Part shown: piece after piece, positions 53,466 to 61,363 of the stretch | How the letters are laid out: each line of letters starts with the position of its first letter | Position numbering within the stretch: position 1 is the stretch's first letter | Assembly: GCA_028277225.1 (NCBI GenBank) | Contig: JANQHB010000068.1 | Location: forward strand, 1 to 64,000 | DNA: 64,000 nt | Direction of reading: 5' to 3' | DNA from: Chlorobium sp. | GTDB taxonomy: Bacteria > Bacteroidota > Chlorobiia > Chlorobiales > Chlorobiaceae | Position numbers and translations under genes: made by a program | The notes under the pieces: model-generated | The model's input: the letters and a program-made list of their open reading frames with translations, nothing else | Told to the model about the DNA's origin: nothing | Database searches by the model: none

Positions 53466-54094
53466 AAATCATCAGGACAAGAATTATAAAAAAACACCCA
53501 CTTCGCCCACAAAGTCCACTTAGTCCACCATGTCACCACTTCCCACACAAAATCAACTCTCTCATTATCCATATTACACAAACAGGAACATCAGCTTGTT
53601 CATCACATTGAAAAGCTGCTCTACATCAGGCTCAAAAGACTCTACACCAGCTCAAAAGCAAAAGTGTATGGCATCATATTCACTTATTGTCATTTATGCT
53701 TATATCCTCCTACCTCTGGCAATGGCTTTACCAGGCTATCACCAATATCTTCGTAATCGTCTAACCTCTCCCATAACGTTCCTTTATATTATTTCTTAGC
53801 CTCTTCTTCCGCCACAACCTTTACTGAAACAGCCGAAGCACTTGATCATTTGCAGAAAATGTCGTCGTCAGGGTTCCAAGCTTCTGGTTGGATCACCAAC
53901 TTTTGTAACGCATTGACAATGCTACTCACCATCGTCTAAAAACCTATCAATACTAACTCAATTACGATCAATATCTCTGAAAGCAGTTCAATAACAACCT
54001 GAAGATTCGACCATGCTGATGAAAATGGAATGCTCAGAGCCCCAAGTATCGCTGTATGAATCTCTGAATTCATGACGATAGAATTATGGGCGTC
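53466..54094. other. Gene-free spacer (629 bp)
   Basis: Apart from the nonamer repeat at 53500-53535 nothing recognisable is seen. The sequence is AT-rich and no ORF has support. Confidence 0.55.
53500..53535. repeat. Nonamer tandem repeat (AGTCC type)
   Basis: Units ACTTCGCCC, ACAAAGTCC, ACTTAGTCC, ACCATGTCA. Same family as 55551-55586. Confidence 0.75.
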
Positions 54095-54325
54095 TTAACG
54101 CTTTGTATTCTCATCGGGAACGACTAATCCGGGCATTGGTTTAGCTCTACTAAAATCCTTCCTGTTGCTGTTGAGGCTTTTCGATACGTTCTCATTCATT
54201 TTTCGATAGCCTTCCTGCTTATCCTTGGAAACCTGATCATTGTCGCCATTCACGGTGCATCCTGATATGTTGGTTGCACCTATAATGAAAGCGAGAAAAA
54301 AAACGATTTTTTTCTTGTTAAACAT
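54095..54325 (-). CDS. Small lipoprotein
   Basis: This 76-residue protein has a lysine-rich start, a hydrophobic stretch and a lipobox NISGC (Cys23), so it is probably an outer-membrane lipoprotein. The rest is hydrophilic, ending KPMPGLVVPDENTKR. It lies at the 3' end of the T4SS cluster, where VirB7-like or entry-exclusion lipoproteins are common. No family is recognised. Confidence 0.62.
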   Translation of the reverse strand: MFNKKKIVFFLAFIIGATNISGCTVNGDNDQVSKDKQEGYRKMNENVSKSLNSNRKDFSRAKPMPGLVVPDENTKR

Positions 54326-54664
54326 ATTTGGAATGGTTTGATGATTATTTCGATTTTTTACCGTTAGCCAATCCAGGCATTTGATGACCAGATGCAGATA
54401 TACCTACCCTTGATTGAACTCCTTCGTGAACAACTTTGGTAGAGATGTATTGATAGCAGGCTCTTCCATGAAACTGTGTATTTATACTAATCAGGTTGAC
54501 CTAATTTTGGCGCCTTAAAGCCTCTGAACTCTCGTTCCTCGTAATTTTCGTCGTCTAGTGCCCCGTCTGGTTAGTTTTATGTGCCATTTCGGAGCACACA
54601 ACAATGAATTGGTAATGTCATTTAGCTAAAAAGAGTGCTAAAAATAACACAAGGTATTAACCAT
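54326..54664. other. Gene-free spacer (339 bp)
   Basis: No gene or repeat is recognised between the two small lipoprotein genes. Confidence 0.5.
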
Positions 54665-54811
54665 TCAGTACACTAGATCACCAAACATTTGATCCTTCAA
54701 CTTCTCAATCTCTTTCTGCTTTTTCGCTTCTTCCGATTCACAACCCATAAAGGATGTAGAAACAATAAGAATGGCCGCAACAGCTACGATGCGTTTACTA
54801 TAGTTTTTCAT
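54665..54811 (-). CDS. Very small lipoprotein, VirB7/TrbK-like size
   Basis: The start was set at MKNYSKRIVAVAAILI (54811). The 48-residue precursor has the lipobox SFMGC and a mature part of only about 25 mostly charged residues (ESEEAKKQKEIEKLKDQ). Size and place fit T4SS accessory lipoproteins, but sequence similarity to VirB7 or TrbK cannot be judged. Confidence 0.55.
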   Translation of the reverse strand: MKNYSKRIVAVAAILIVSTSFMGCESEEAKKQKEIEKLKDQMFGDLVY

Positions 54812-54824
54812 GGCTGATGATTTC

Positions 54825-55463
54825 TTATTGTTGTATCTGAAAATCATGGTAATGCATCCAACCTTTGTCCATAAGAATGAGCGGGTGCGTTTCGGCTCGG
54901 GATACCTTAATTTTTTGAGCTATCCGGGGAAACGCCTCACTGATACCTTCGTCTTTGACCCAGTTGTGAACTTTTTTGGGTGAGCTTTTCACATTTACAT
55001 TTGACACCGTGAAACCGCTGAAGTTGTTTGGCTCTGTAAAGCTTGTAACTTCATCTACCTTTAGTGTTCCCGCACAGAACCCTTTCTGATAAGTGCCAAA
55101 GCCGACAATACTGTTTTCCGCATAGAACTTTTTGCCCTTCTCGCTGATGTCAAACACTTTCGCAGGAAAATTTTTTGTGGCTCTGCCAAATGAAACCATT
55201 TTCTCTACAACCGTATCCCTCACGGTCAGCATACCCGCATCCGCAAGGGCATTCAGCTTTTCAATACCGTATGCCGCCAAACCATCGGTTTGTTTTACAA
55301 CTGGAAATCTGCTGACACCCGCATCGACAATGATGCAGTGATTCGCATAGTAGTCATTGAGAACACGCTTGAAATTGCTTTTGCTTGCATCTTTAGGCGA
55401 CCCGCAGCCGGTCACGAGAAATGCAACAAAAAGAAAAGAGAGAATGGTATTCAGATATGTCAT
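54825..55463 (-). CDS. Lipoprotein of unknown function
   Basis: The start was set at MTYLNTILSFLFVAFLVTGC (55463); upstream codons cross the nonamer repeat. The 212-residue lipoprotein has lipobox LVTGC. The mature part begins KDASKSNFKRVLNDYYANHC and holds blocks such as VFDISEKGKKFY and FCAGTLKVDEVTSFTEP that suggest one globular domain. It ends 13 bases before the next small lipoprotein gene. No family is recognised; perhaps a surface-exclusion or periplasmic T4SS accessory. Confidence 0.6.
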   Translation of the reverse strand: MTYLNTILSFLFVAFLVTGCGSPKDASKSNFKRVLNDYYANHCIIVDAGVSRFPVVKQTDGLAAYGIEKLNALADAGMLTVRDTVVEKMVSFGRATKNFPAKVFDISEKGKKFYAENSIVGFGTYQKGFCAGTLKVDEVTSFTEPNNFSGFTVSNVNVKSSPKKVHNWVKDEGISEAFPRIAQKIKVSRAETHPLILMDKGWMHYHDFQIQQ

Positions 55464-55550
55464 AACGGTTATCCCTTGATTGTTGTTGATAATTGTCCTA
55501 TTGAATCTCAACTGAGTTTTAAGCTTGCCATCAAAAAAATCCAGTTCCCC

Positions 55551-55586
55551 AAAGTCCACCCTGTCCACCAAGTCCACCACGTCCAC
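55551..55586. repeat. Nonamer tandem repeat (GTCCAC type)
   Basis: Four units in strict 9-base register: AAAGTCCAC, CCTGTCCAC, CAAGTCCAC, CACGTCCAC. Confidence 0.85.
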
Positions 55587-55595
55587 AAAAAAACA

Positions 55596-55874
55596 TCACT
55601 GCATTGATTTGAGCCACTGAAGAAGTGACCATCTGAATGCAAATCTGAATATGACGGCGATGAGTACGGTTGCAAGCACAAAAGCGGCTACAAACAAGGC
55701 CCCGGATAAAAGCGTCGGTCCCAGAAATATCAGAGAGGCCCCGGCCATAAGGACCAGCAAAAAGATTTCTATTCCGATAAACAGAAACGCCAAACCTTCC
55801 CTGAGCCCATGTGTATAAACCGTCATCAGAGCAATAAGGGTCAGGACTCCAGCGATAGCAAGCGTAACAAGCAT
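55596..55874 (-). CDS. Small membrane protein with three membrane segments
   Basis: The 92-residue protein is almost wholly hydrophobic, with segments at about 1-20, 28-55 and 58-80 and a basic C-terminus. It follows the TrbI gene by about 80 bases. No family is recognised; it could be an inner-membrane T4SS accessory. Confidence 0.55.
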   Translation of the reverse strand: MLVTLAIAGVLTLIALMTVYTHGLREGLAFLFIGIEIFLLVLMAGASLIFLGPTLLSGALFVAAFVLATVLIAVIFRFAFRWSLLQWLKSMQ

Positions 55875-55953
55875 ACTCGCGCTACAATAAAAAAGAGTGG
55901 TTTACCATACTTTTGCCGTCCACGTCTCCATGTTCATATCCAAACGTTCAGAT

Positions 55954-57201
55954 TTAACTCCTGAACGGAGGAATTACCATGTCCTTGTTGACCAGTACGT
56001 TCACAGAAAATCCTGGACGAATTTTTATGGTCGGCTGAACATCCAGGTTTTTCCTTGTGATTTTTTCCCCGGCACTATTGATTTCCTCACCGGCATTCGC
56101 AGCAAAAACCTCATCCATAGACATGTCATTGGAGCCGTCATAGTCGCCGCCTGACATTGTTGCACCAACAGACAGCACAGAAGACAAAAAAACACCGCCG
56201 ATGAGCCGATCGAAGTGATTATCGACTTTATCTTTAAAGCCTGCATAGCCCGAAAGATCGGTGCCGGACATGTTCTCCAGACGAATAGAGCTACCGTCCG
56301 GACGAATCAAACGGGTCCAGACAACAAGAGCCCGGCTCTGACCATAGCTGACCTTGCTGTCATATTTACCGATCAACCTCGAACCCTGCGGGATGAGCAG
56401 ATGGTTTCCGCTCACCGTATCGAAAACGCTCTCTCTAACCTGAGCTATTACATCCCCCGGTAGATCGGAATTAAGCCCGGAAATAAGACTTGCCGGAATA
56501 ATGGTTCCCGCTTTCACCTCATAAGGGCTTCTCGGTGGTTTCACCATCGATGAAACGGTTTCTTTCTGCCCACCGAGGTCTTCAATAAAATCTTTCTTGC
56601 TTTCCTGCTTGTTCGGATCGGCTGTGCCGAACGGACTTGCCCCCATTTTACTTGCCTCAGCTATCTTGTCTGCATAATCAGAAAGCATCGATGTTGCAGG
56701 ATTTGGACCGGCAGAAGGCAAACGTCCGCCACCGGAACTTTTCTCAAAGGAAACGCCTGCAACAAGTGCTTTTTCATACGCTTTCTCTTCATCAGATATC
56801 TTTTTCTCAGATTCCCGTGGAGACGAATACCTCGGAATGGGTTCAAGAGATTTCCGTTCGGGAATCTCCAAAGCGGCTTCGGGATCATCCCTGAACAGCT
56901 CATCCGATTCAGGTGCACTGATCGTTGTGCCTGGTACGTCCGACGCACTTCTGATAACATCAGGAATTGACCGGTCACTGGATATGGCAACCTCTTTTTT
57001 GTTGTCACTATCCTTTACAGCTGAATTGTCCTGCATGGCAATCATAAAAGCAATGAACAGTATTGCACCTGTGCCGGCAAGAATGACAATGATCGGGCCT
57101 TTTTTCAAAGACCGGCCTTTCGGCTTGTTCTTCTTCAACCTGGCATGATCGGGGTTCACCTTTGAAGCATGAACGTCATCGCGCGTAAAATAATCGGTCA
57201 T
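55954..57201 (-). CDS. trbI: VirB10/TrbI-family T4SS protein
   Basis: This 415-residue protein spans the envelope and links inner and outer membrane parts of the secretion channel. One membrane segment at about 33-55 follows a short basic cytoplasmic tail (LKKNKPKGRSLKKG). Then a long Pro/Ser/Glu-rich periplasmic linker leads to the C-terminal TrbI beta-barrel domain (YEVKAGTIIPASLISGLNSDLPGDVIAQVRESVFDTVSGNHLLIPQGSRLIGKYDS...ALVVWTRLIRPDG). It follows trbG by 26 bases. Confidence 0.93.
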   Translation of the reverse strand: MTDYFTRDDVHASKVNPDHARLKKNKPKGRSLKKGPIIVILAGTGAILFIAFMIAMQDNSAVKDSDNKKEVAISSDRSIPDVIRSASDVPGTTISAPESDELFRDDPEAALEIPERKSLEPIPRYSSPRESEKKISDEEKAYEKALVAGVSFEKSSGGGRLPSAGPNPATSMLSDYADKIAEASKMGASPFGTADPNKQESKKDFIEDLGGQKETVSSMVKPPRSPYEVKAGTIIPASLISGLNSDLPGDVIAQVRESVFDTVSGNHLLIPQGSRLIGKYDSKVSYGQSRALVVWTRLIRPDGSSIRLENMSGTDLSGYAGFKDKVDNHFDRLIGGVFLSSVLSVGATMSGGDYDGSNDMSMDEVFAANAGEEINSAGEKITRKNLDVQPTIKIRPGFSVNVLVNKDMVIPPFRS

Positions 57202-57227
57202 GACGAGTTACATGTTTTGTTATCATG

Positions 57228-58163
57228 TCAAAGCCTTTTGATCTCGACAACAGTCTGTTTTTTTATTCCGAGACGAAGTTCAGCACGCTCGAAGAGCCGG
57301 TCGACGACATAGTAATCGTTTTTCATACGATAGTTGACCAGTTGCCCCTCCTTGGCTCCTTTCCCCATGACAAACAGCACAGGCGCTTCACGATTGAGCA
57401 TATCATCGGAAAACTGGATAAACGTTTTTCTGCCGTCATCGAATATTTTCTTCGGCAGCCACACCGGTTTCCTGCCTTTTTTCACATCGACGATATAGTC
57501 GAAATTCAGGTTTTCAATATTCACGGCTGTATCGGTTATCTCCTTTTCACGATCCCGCTCCAGGGCAAGAGTCTCCTTGGGGTAATTCCAGCTCACTGCC
57601 GCCATATAGGTCTCCTTGTAACTGTGAAGTTCGATATGATAGGTACGCTTGTCAGTCGTTATGACCATTGTCGTTTTAAGTCCGGGTTGGGTCGGCTTGA
57701 TATATAGATGCTGCTGTTTAACTCCTTTGACCTTACTCTCCCCATTACCCAGAACCCAGCGAACAACATCACCGGCAACCGGCGATCCGATGATTTTTTC
57801 GCCCGGTTGAAGCTGAATGTCAGTAATCCGTAACGGAGCGGTATAGACCTTGAACAGAAAACCCGGGACATAGTCATAATTCATGATCGAATTGAAATAT
57901 CCGTAGGTATGGGGATTCCGGGCCGATTTTTCGTTTGCTTTGTCAATAACATGCCACGGCTTGTCCGATCCGTTCGAAGTGACAGCGCTGACGGGAACCG
58001 GTTGCAGATCGTTGTTGGCCAGCTCTGTCGGCTTGACAAAAAAAGTTTTAGTCACCGGAGCCGGTTCAGCCGTCGCCTTTTGCAACGGAGCGGACGCCTG
58101 GGACGTGCAGCCGACAAGCAGCAGCAAAACAAAAAATCCGGAAAGCACGTGTACTCTATTCAT
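57228..58163 (-). CDS. trbG: VirB9/TrbG-family T4SS protein
   Basis: The 311-residue protein is an outer-membrane-associated part of the T4SS core. A lipoprotein-like signal ends in LLLVGC (Cys19), unlike the plain signal of many VirB9 proteins. The VirB9 domain shows a Y-rich N-terminal region, LQPGEKIIGSPVAGDVVRWVLGNGES, HLYIKPTQPGLKTTMVITTDKRTYHIELHSY and the C-terminal beta part with FDDGRKTFIQF. It lies between trbF and trbI. Confidence 0.92.
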   Translation of the reverse strand: MNRVHVLSGFFVLLLLVGCTSQASAPLQKATAEPAPVTKTFFVKPTELANNDLQPVPVSAVTSNGSDKPWHVIDKANEKSARNPHTYGYFNSIMNYDYVPGFLFKVYTAPLRITDIQLQPGEKIIGSPVAGDVVRWVLGNGESKVKGVKQQHLYIKPTQPGLKTTMVITTDKRTYHIELHSYKETYMAAVSWNYPKETLALERDREKEITDTAVNIENLNFDYIVDVKKGRKPVWLPKKIFDDGRKTFIQFSDDMLNREAPVLFVMGKGAKEGQLVNYRMKNDYYVVDRLFERAELRLGIKKQTVVEIKRL

Positions 58164-58175
58164 GATCTCGATCGG

Positions 58176-58862
58176 TTATTGTTGCTGGATTTTCGACCAG
58201 TGAAGCTCATCGATATACAACCCGATAGGGTTGACGGCAAGCTGTTCTTCATCGGAGGGTTGCTGCAGCACGACCTTGAACATTCCTCGCCAGCGTTCAT
58301 CACCGAGTGAAAGTCCCTTATCGTTCCACTTCGACTCTGTCCAGTCTACCTGCCATGTATCTGAAGAAACCGGCACCATGGCAGTTATGGCAATGCCAAT
58401 CCGTTCGGTAATCGCTCGTTTAAATGGATCATTGTTCTGCACATGATCATTCAGAGTATTCCGCGCGTTCTGCGTCACGAAATTGTAAGCATCGAGCCAG
58501 TTTTTTTTCAGAACAGCCTGATCCGACGTTACCATGCGGATATTGTTCACAAACCGGCTCAAATGATACTTCACAGAAGCATTGGATGGCGTATAGTTGT
58601 TATAAGCCTTGCCGCCGACACCCTTATACTGCGCACTACCGTCTGATGACACCTCGATAATATGAACAGGCTTTGGCTGCGCACTCACATAGACAAGACC
58701 GGCGATTGCAGGCAGGGCAACAAAAAGGATCACAAGCAATGCGGCAAGCCGCCAGTTACGGGCCTGTACCCGGGCCGAACCGATCCTGTCATCCCACTCC
58801 TTTGCCGCTTTCTGGTAAGGCGTGACAGGCTGTCCTGCAGGATTGAATTTCTCTCGTACCAT
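58176..58862 (-). CDS. trbF: VirB8/TrbF-family T4SS protein
   Basis: TrbF is a bitopic inner-membrane assembly factor. The 228-residue protein has an N-terminal cytoplasmic arm, one membrane segment at about 40-62 (WRLAALLVILFVALPAIAGLVYV) and the periplasmic NTF2-like domain (FVNNIRMVTSDQAVLKKNWLDAYNFVTQNA...VQVDWTE-type strands). It lies 12 bases before trbG. Confidence 0.92.
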   Translation of the reverse strand: MVREKFNPAGQPVTPYQKAAKEWDDRIGSARVQARNWRLAALLVILFVALPAIAGLVYVSAQPKPVHIIEVSSDGSAQYKGVGGKAYNNYTPSNASVKYHLSRFVNNIRMVTSDQAVLKKNWLDAYNFVTQNARNTLNDHVQNNDPFKRAITERIGIAITAMVPVSSDTWQVDWTESKWNDKGLSLGDERWRGMFKVVLQQPSDEEQLAVNPIGLYIDELHWSKIQQQ

Positions 58863-58890
58863 ATTGATCGTATTGGATTAATGTTCGGAA

Positions 58891-60339
58891 TTACAATCTC
58901 GGGCTCATATCTCCCCCATAAGGGCGGGCGTCACCCGATGGAACGGCATCACGCACAGTTCTGGCCGTATCAAGGGCTTTTTTGGCCCATTCAGGTGCTT
59001 TGCTGGGCTTCTTTGCATATTCCCCGGCTGCTTTTGCCGTTTTCTCAACCCCTCTTCCTGCAGCATCACCGGCTTTCTCAATCCCTTTTCCAGCTGCCGC
59101 CCCTGCTTTTTCTATCCCTTTTCCTGCAACCTCACCGGTTTTTTCAACCGCCTTGCCTGCCGCAGACATGGCTTTACCGGCGGCCTGAGTGGCTGCCCCT
59201 GCAGCAGTTACTGCCGCACCGGCAACCTGAGAAACAACCGGCACAGAAGTACTGGTGATTGCAGCCCCGGCCGACTGCATACCTTTTCCTGCACCAGCAA
59301 CAGCTTCACCACCAACCTGCATTGCCTTACCCGTTGCTTTTGATGATTGTGCTACTACCTTGCCGGCAGCTTTGCCGCCAGACTTGCTCATACCGCTCAT
59401 CTGCCCGGCCATCGATCCAATCTTGCCTGACGAACCGGCTAAAGTCGCCATTTTTGTCGCAGTAAACTTACTGGCAGCGCTCGCAGCAACAGCACCACCA
59501 CCCAGCGCTGCCGTCGCCCCAACACCAACGGCAGTTGCCTGTGAAGCAGCAGTAGAAACAGAAAGTGAAGGACTGCCGGATACAAGACCGGCAGCTATGC
59601 CGGGTGCGTTCCATGCGAGGAATGCGATGGCGCCACTGATCAAAACCATCGTCATTCCGGTTTCCAAATTTGGTATATCATCTAGTATTGGAATGCCATT
59701 AATTATGGTCAAGCTGACAGCAACAATAAAACTGAGCACCATCATTTTCACACCGGATGCAATGATAGCCCCGATCGATTTTTCTGCAAGAAACTTTGTC
59801 GGTTCAAAAAAACCGAAAGGAAGAAGAATGCCAACGAGAGAGAGAACAAGATAGAACTCGAGGACACAGTAAAACATCTGCCAGGCGATGATGATAAACG
59901 CAAGACAAGTAAAAAGCCACATTATAGCATAGGCCAAACCATCGGCAACATCCCACCCCTGTTCGCCTATAGCTTTAGCTAAAGGCATTGCAACTTCAAA
60001 ACCTGAGCCTATAATGCTGGAGGGATCCATGAGAATAGTATGTGTACCTGGTCTGCCCCCAGCTATCTCACCTGCCTCTGCCAAGGAATGAACGAAAGCC
60101 TTGGCAAGAGTCGGGAACGACTGAACGATCCATAGCCAGACGAGAAGATACATGACCTTTTTCATGATGTTCACAAGCTGTTCTCCACCAGCCAATGCCC
60201 ACCAAAGCCCTATCATCACCAGTTCGATTGCCAGCAAAGCGGCAGACAACCAAACAATAGCATCATGGAGATTGCCCCATCCTGCTTCAAAGGCAGTAAC
60301 AAACTCATCAAGTGTATTATTAAGTATTTCTGTTTTCAT
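58891..60339 (-). CDS. trbL: VirB6/TrbL-family T4SS membrane protein with long repeat tail
   Basis: The polytopic inner-membrane channel protein has 482 residues. The first 265 hold about six membrane segments, including LVWLWIVQSFPTLAKAF and the conserved FEPTKFLAEKSIGAIIASGVKMMVLSFIVAV. Residues about 280-450 are low-complexity Ala/Gly/Lys repeats built on AGKAM...AGKAVEKTGEVAGKGIEKAGA with roughly 11-residue spacing, then a short end DARPYGGDMSPRL. A long Ala/Gly-rich tail is common in TrbL, but this one is unusually regular. Confidence 0.9.
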   Translation of the reverse strand: MKTEILNNTLDEFVTAFEAGWGNLHDAIVWLSAALLAIELVMIGLWWALAGGEQLVNIMKKVMYLLVWLWIVQSFPTLAKAFVHSLAEAGEIAGGRPGTHTILMDPSSIIGSGFEVAMPLAKAIGEQGWDVADGLAYAIMWLFTCLAFIIIAWQMFYCVLEFYLVLSLVGILLPFGFFEPTKFLAEKSIGAIIASGVKMMVLSFIVAVSLTIINGIPILDDIPNLETGMTMVLISGAIAFLAWNAPGIAAGLVSGSPSLSVSTAASQATAVGVGATAALGGGAVAASAASKFTATKMATLAGSSGKIGSMAGQMSGMSKSGGKAAGKVVAQSSKATGKAMQVGGEAVAGAGKGMQSAGAAITSTSVPVVSQVAGAAVTAAGAATQAAGKAMSAAGKAVEKTGEVAGKGIEKAGAAAGKGIEKAGDAAGRGVEKTAKAAGEYAKKPSKAPEWAKKALDTARTVRDAVPSGDARPYGGDMSPRL

Positions 60340-60357
60340 TCTTTATGAACTGTACGA

Positions 60358-60552
60358 TTACGGCATTGGACGCAGTGGTTTATGTTCTGTCCTTTCACCG
60401 CCCCAACCTTCAATGGCTTTCTTTTTAAGCTCTTTCTTCTTTTCAGCACTTACTGAATTATCTTTTGCCTCGAAGTTCATTGTGCAACCGAATGATGTTA
60501 GCGTGCAATTGATAAGGAAAAAGAGAGAGATGAAGTGTCTAAAGCTTCTCAT
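60358..60552 (-). CDS. Small lipoprotein sharing its tail with TrbJ
   Basis: The start was set at MRSFRHFISLFFLINC (60552). The 64-residue precursor has lipobox TSFGC. Its mature part ends KKAIEGWGGERTEHKPLRPMP, almost the same as the end of the TrbJ protein encoded just upstream. It occupies the place of a VirB7-type lipoprotein between trbJ and trbL. Confidence 0.7.
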   Translation of the reverse strand: MRSFRHFISLFFLINCTLTSFGCTMNFEAKDNSVSAEKKKELKKKAIEGWGGERTEHKPLRPMP

Positions 60553-60605
60553 GATGTTTTTGATATAATGGTTAGTGAGTATTTGAATTCTTATGGGCAT
60601 AATGA

Positions 60606-61352
60606 TTAAGGCATTGGACGTAGTGGCATGTGCTCTGTCCTTTCACCGCCCCAACCTTCAATAGCACGTCTTTTTAATTCAAGACTGGCTGCATTTTCAG
60701 CCGCTGCTTTTGCAGCAGCAGACGAAGCAACCCGACCATTGGCGGCAAGTGTCGTTGTCAGGTCGCTCATCTGCTGGCTTAGGACCGATAGCATCTGGTT
60801 CTGTGCCTGCAATTGCCGAACCTCTCCACCGGCTGCCTCTGAGCTCTTGAGGATTTCCTCAATCTCGTTGTTGTAATCAATTGTTCGTTCAACAACAGAT
60901 TGCGCTTTCATTGCTGTTTCAGCACTTTCCTTTAACATCTCAGTCCAATTCTTATAGTACCCCCCATAAGAGGCGTATGGAATGTTTTCCCAATTTGATT
61001 CAGCTGGAAACAACTGGTTGAACTGGTTGCCTATATCGTTCAACCCGAAACCAATCTTGTCGATGTCTCCAAATATCTGATTGTAATCATCTGTCTGTGC
61101 CCTTACGAGGTTCTTTACCTGATGATAGGTGCTCTTGTCAAGCCTTTTCAAGCTTTCCAACAGTGCCTCATACTGACGAATCTGGTTCTGGATTTGCGTT
61201 ACCTGATGTGCCACATCCTGAACCATCTGAATTGACGTCACGGTATTTTTACTCAGGTTGGATATGTCAATGACTGATATTGCCGCCTGAGCCGGCATAT
61301 ACGTGAGGAGCATAATAACTCCGGTCAGGAGTGATAGAATTCGTCGTTTCAT
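60606..61352 (-). CDS. trbJ: VirB5/TrbJ-family T4SS protein
   Basis: This is a secreted minor pilus component. The 248 residues begin with a signal peptide (1-23, cut after AQA). The mature part is largely helical (TSIQMVQDVAHQVTQIQNQIRQYEALLESLKRL; QLQAQNQMLSVLSQQMSDLTTTLAANGR), as in TrbJ. The C-terminus ends RRAIEGWGGERTEHMPLRPMP, shared with the next small lipoprotein. It follows virB4 by 11 bases. Confidence 0.9.
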   Translation of the reverse strand: MKRRILSLLTGVIMLLTYMPAQAAISVIDISNLSKNTVTSIQMVQDVAHQVTQIQNQIRQYEALLESLKRLDKSTYHQVKNLVRAQTDDYNQIFGDIDKIGFGLNDIGNQFNQLFPAESNWENIPYASYGGYYKNWTEMLKESAETAMKAQSVVERTIDYNNEIEEILKSSEAAGGEVRQLQAQNQMLSVLSQQMSDLTTTLAANGRVASSAAAKAAAENAASLELKRRAIEGWGGERTEHMPLRPMP

Positions 61353-61363
61353 CGCTTTAGATG

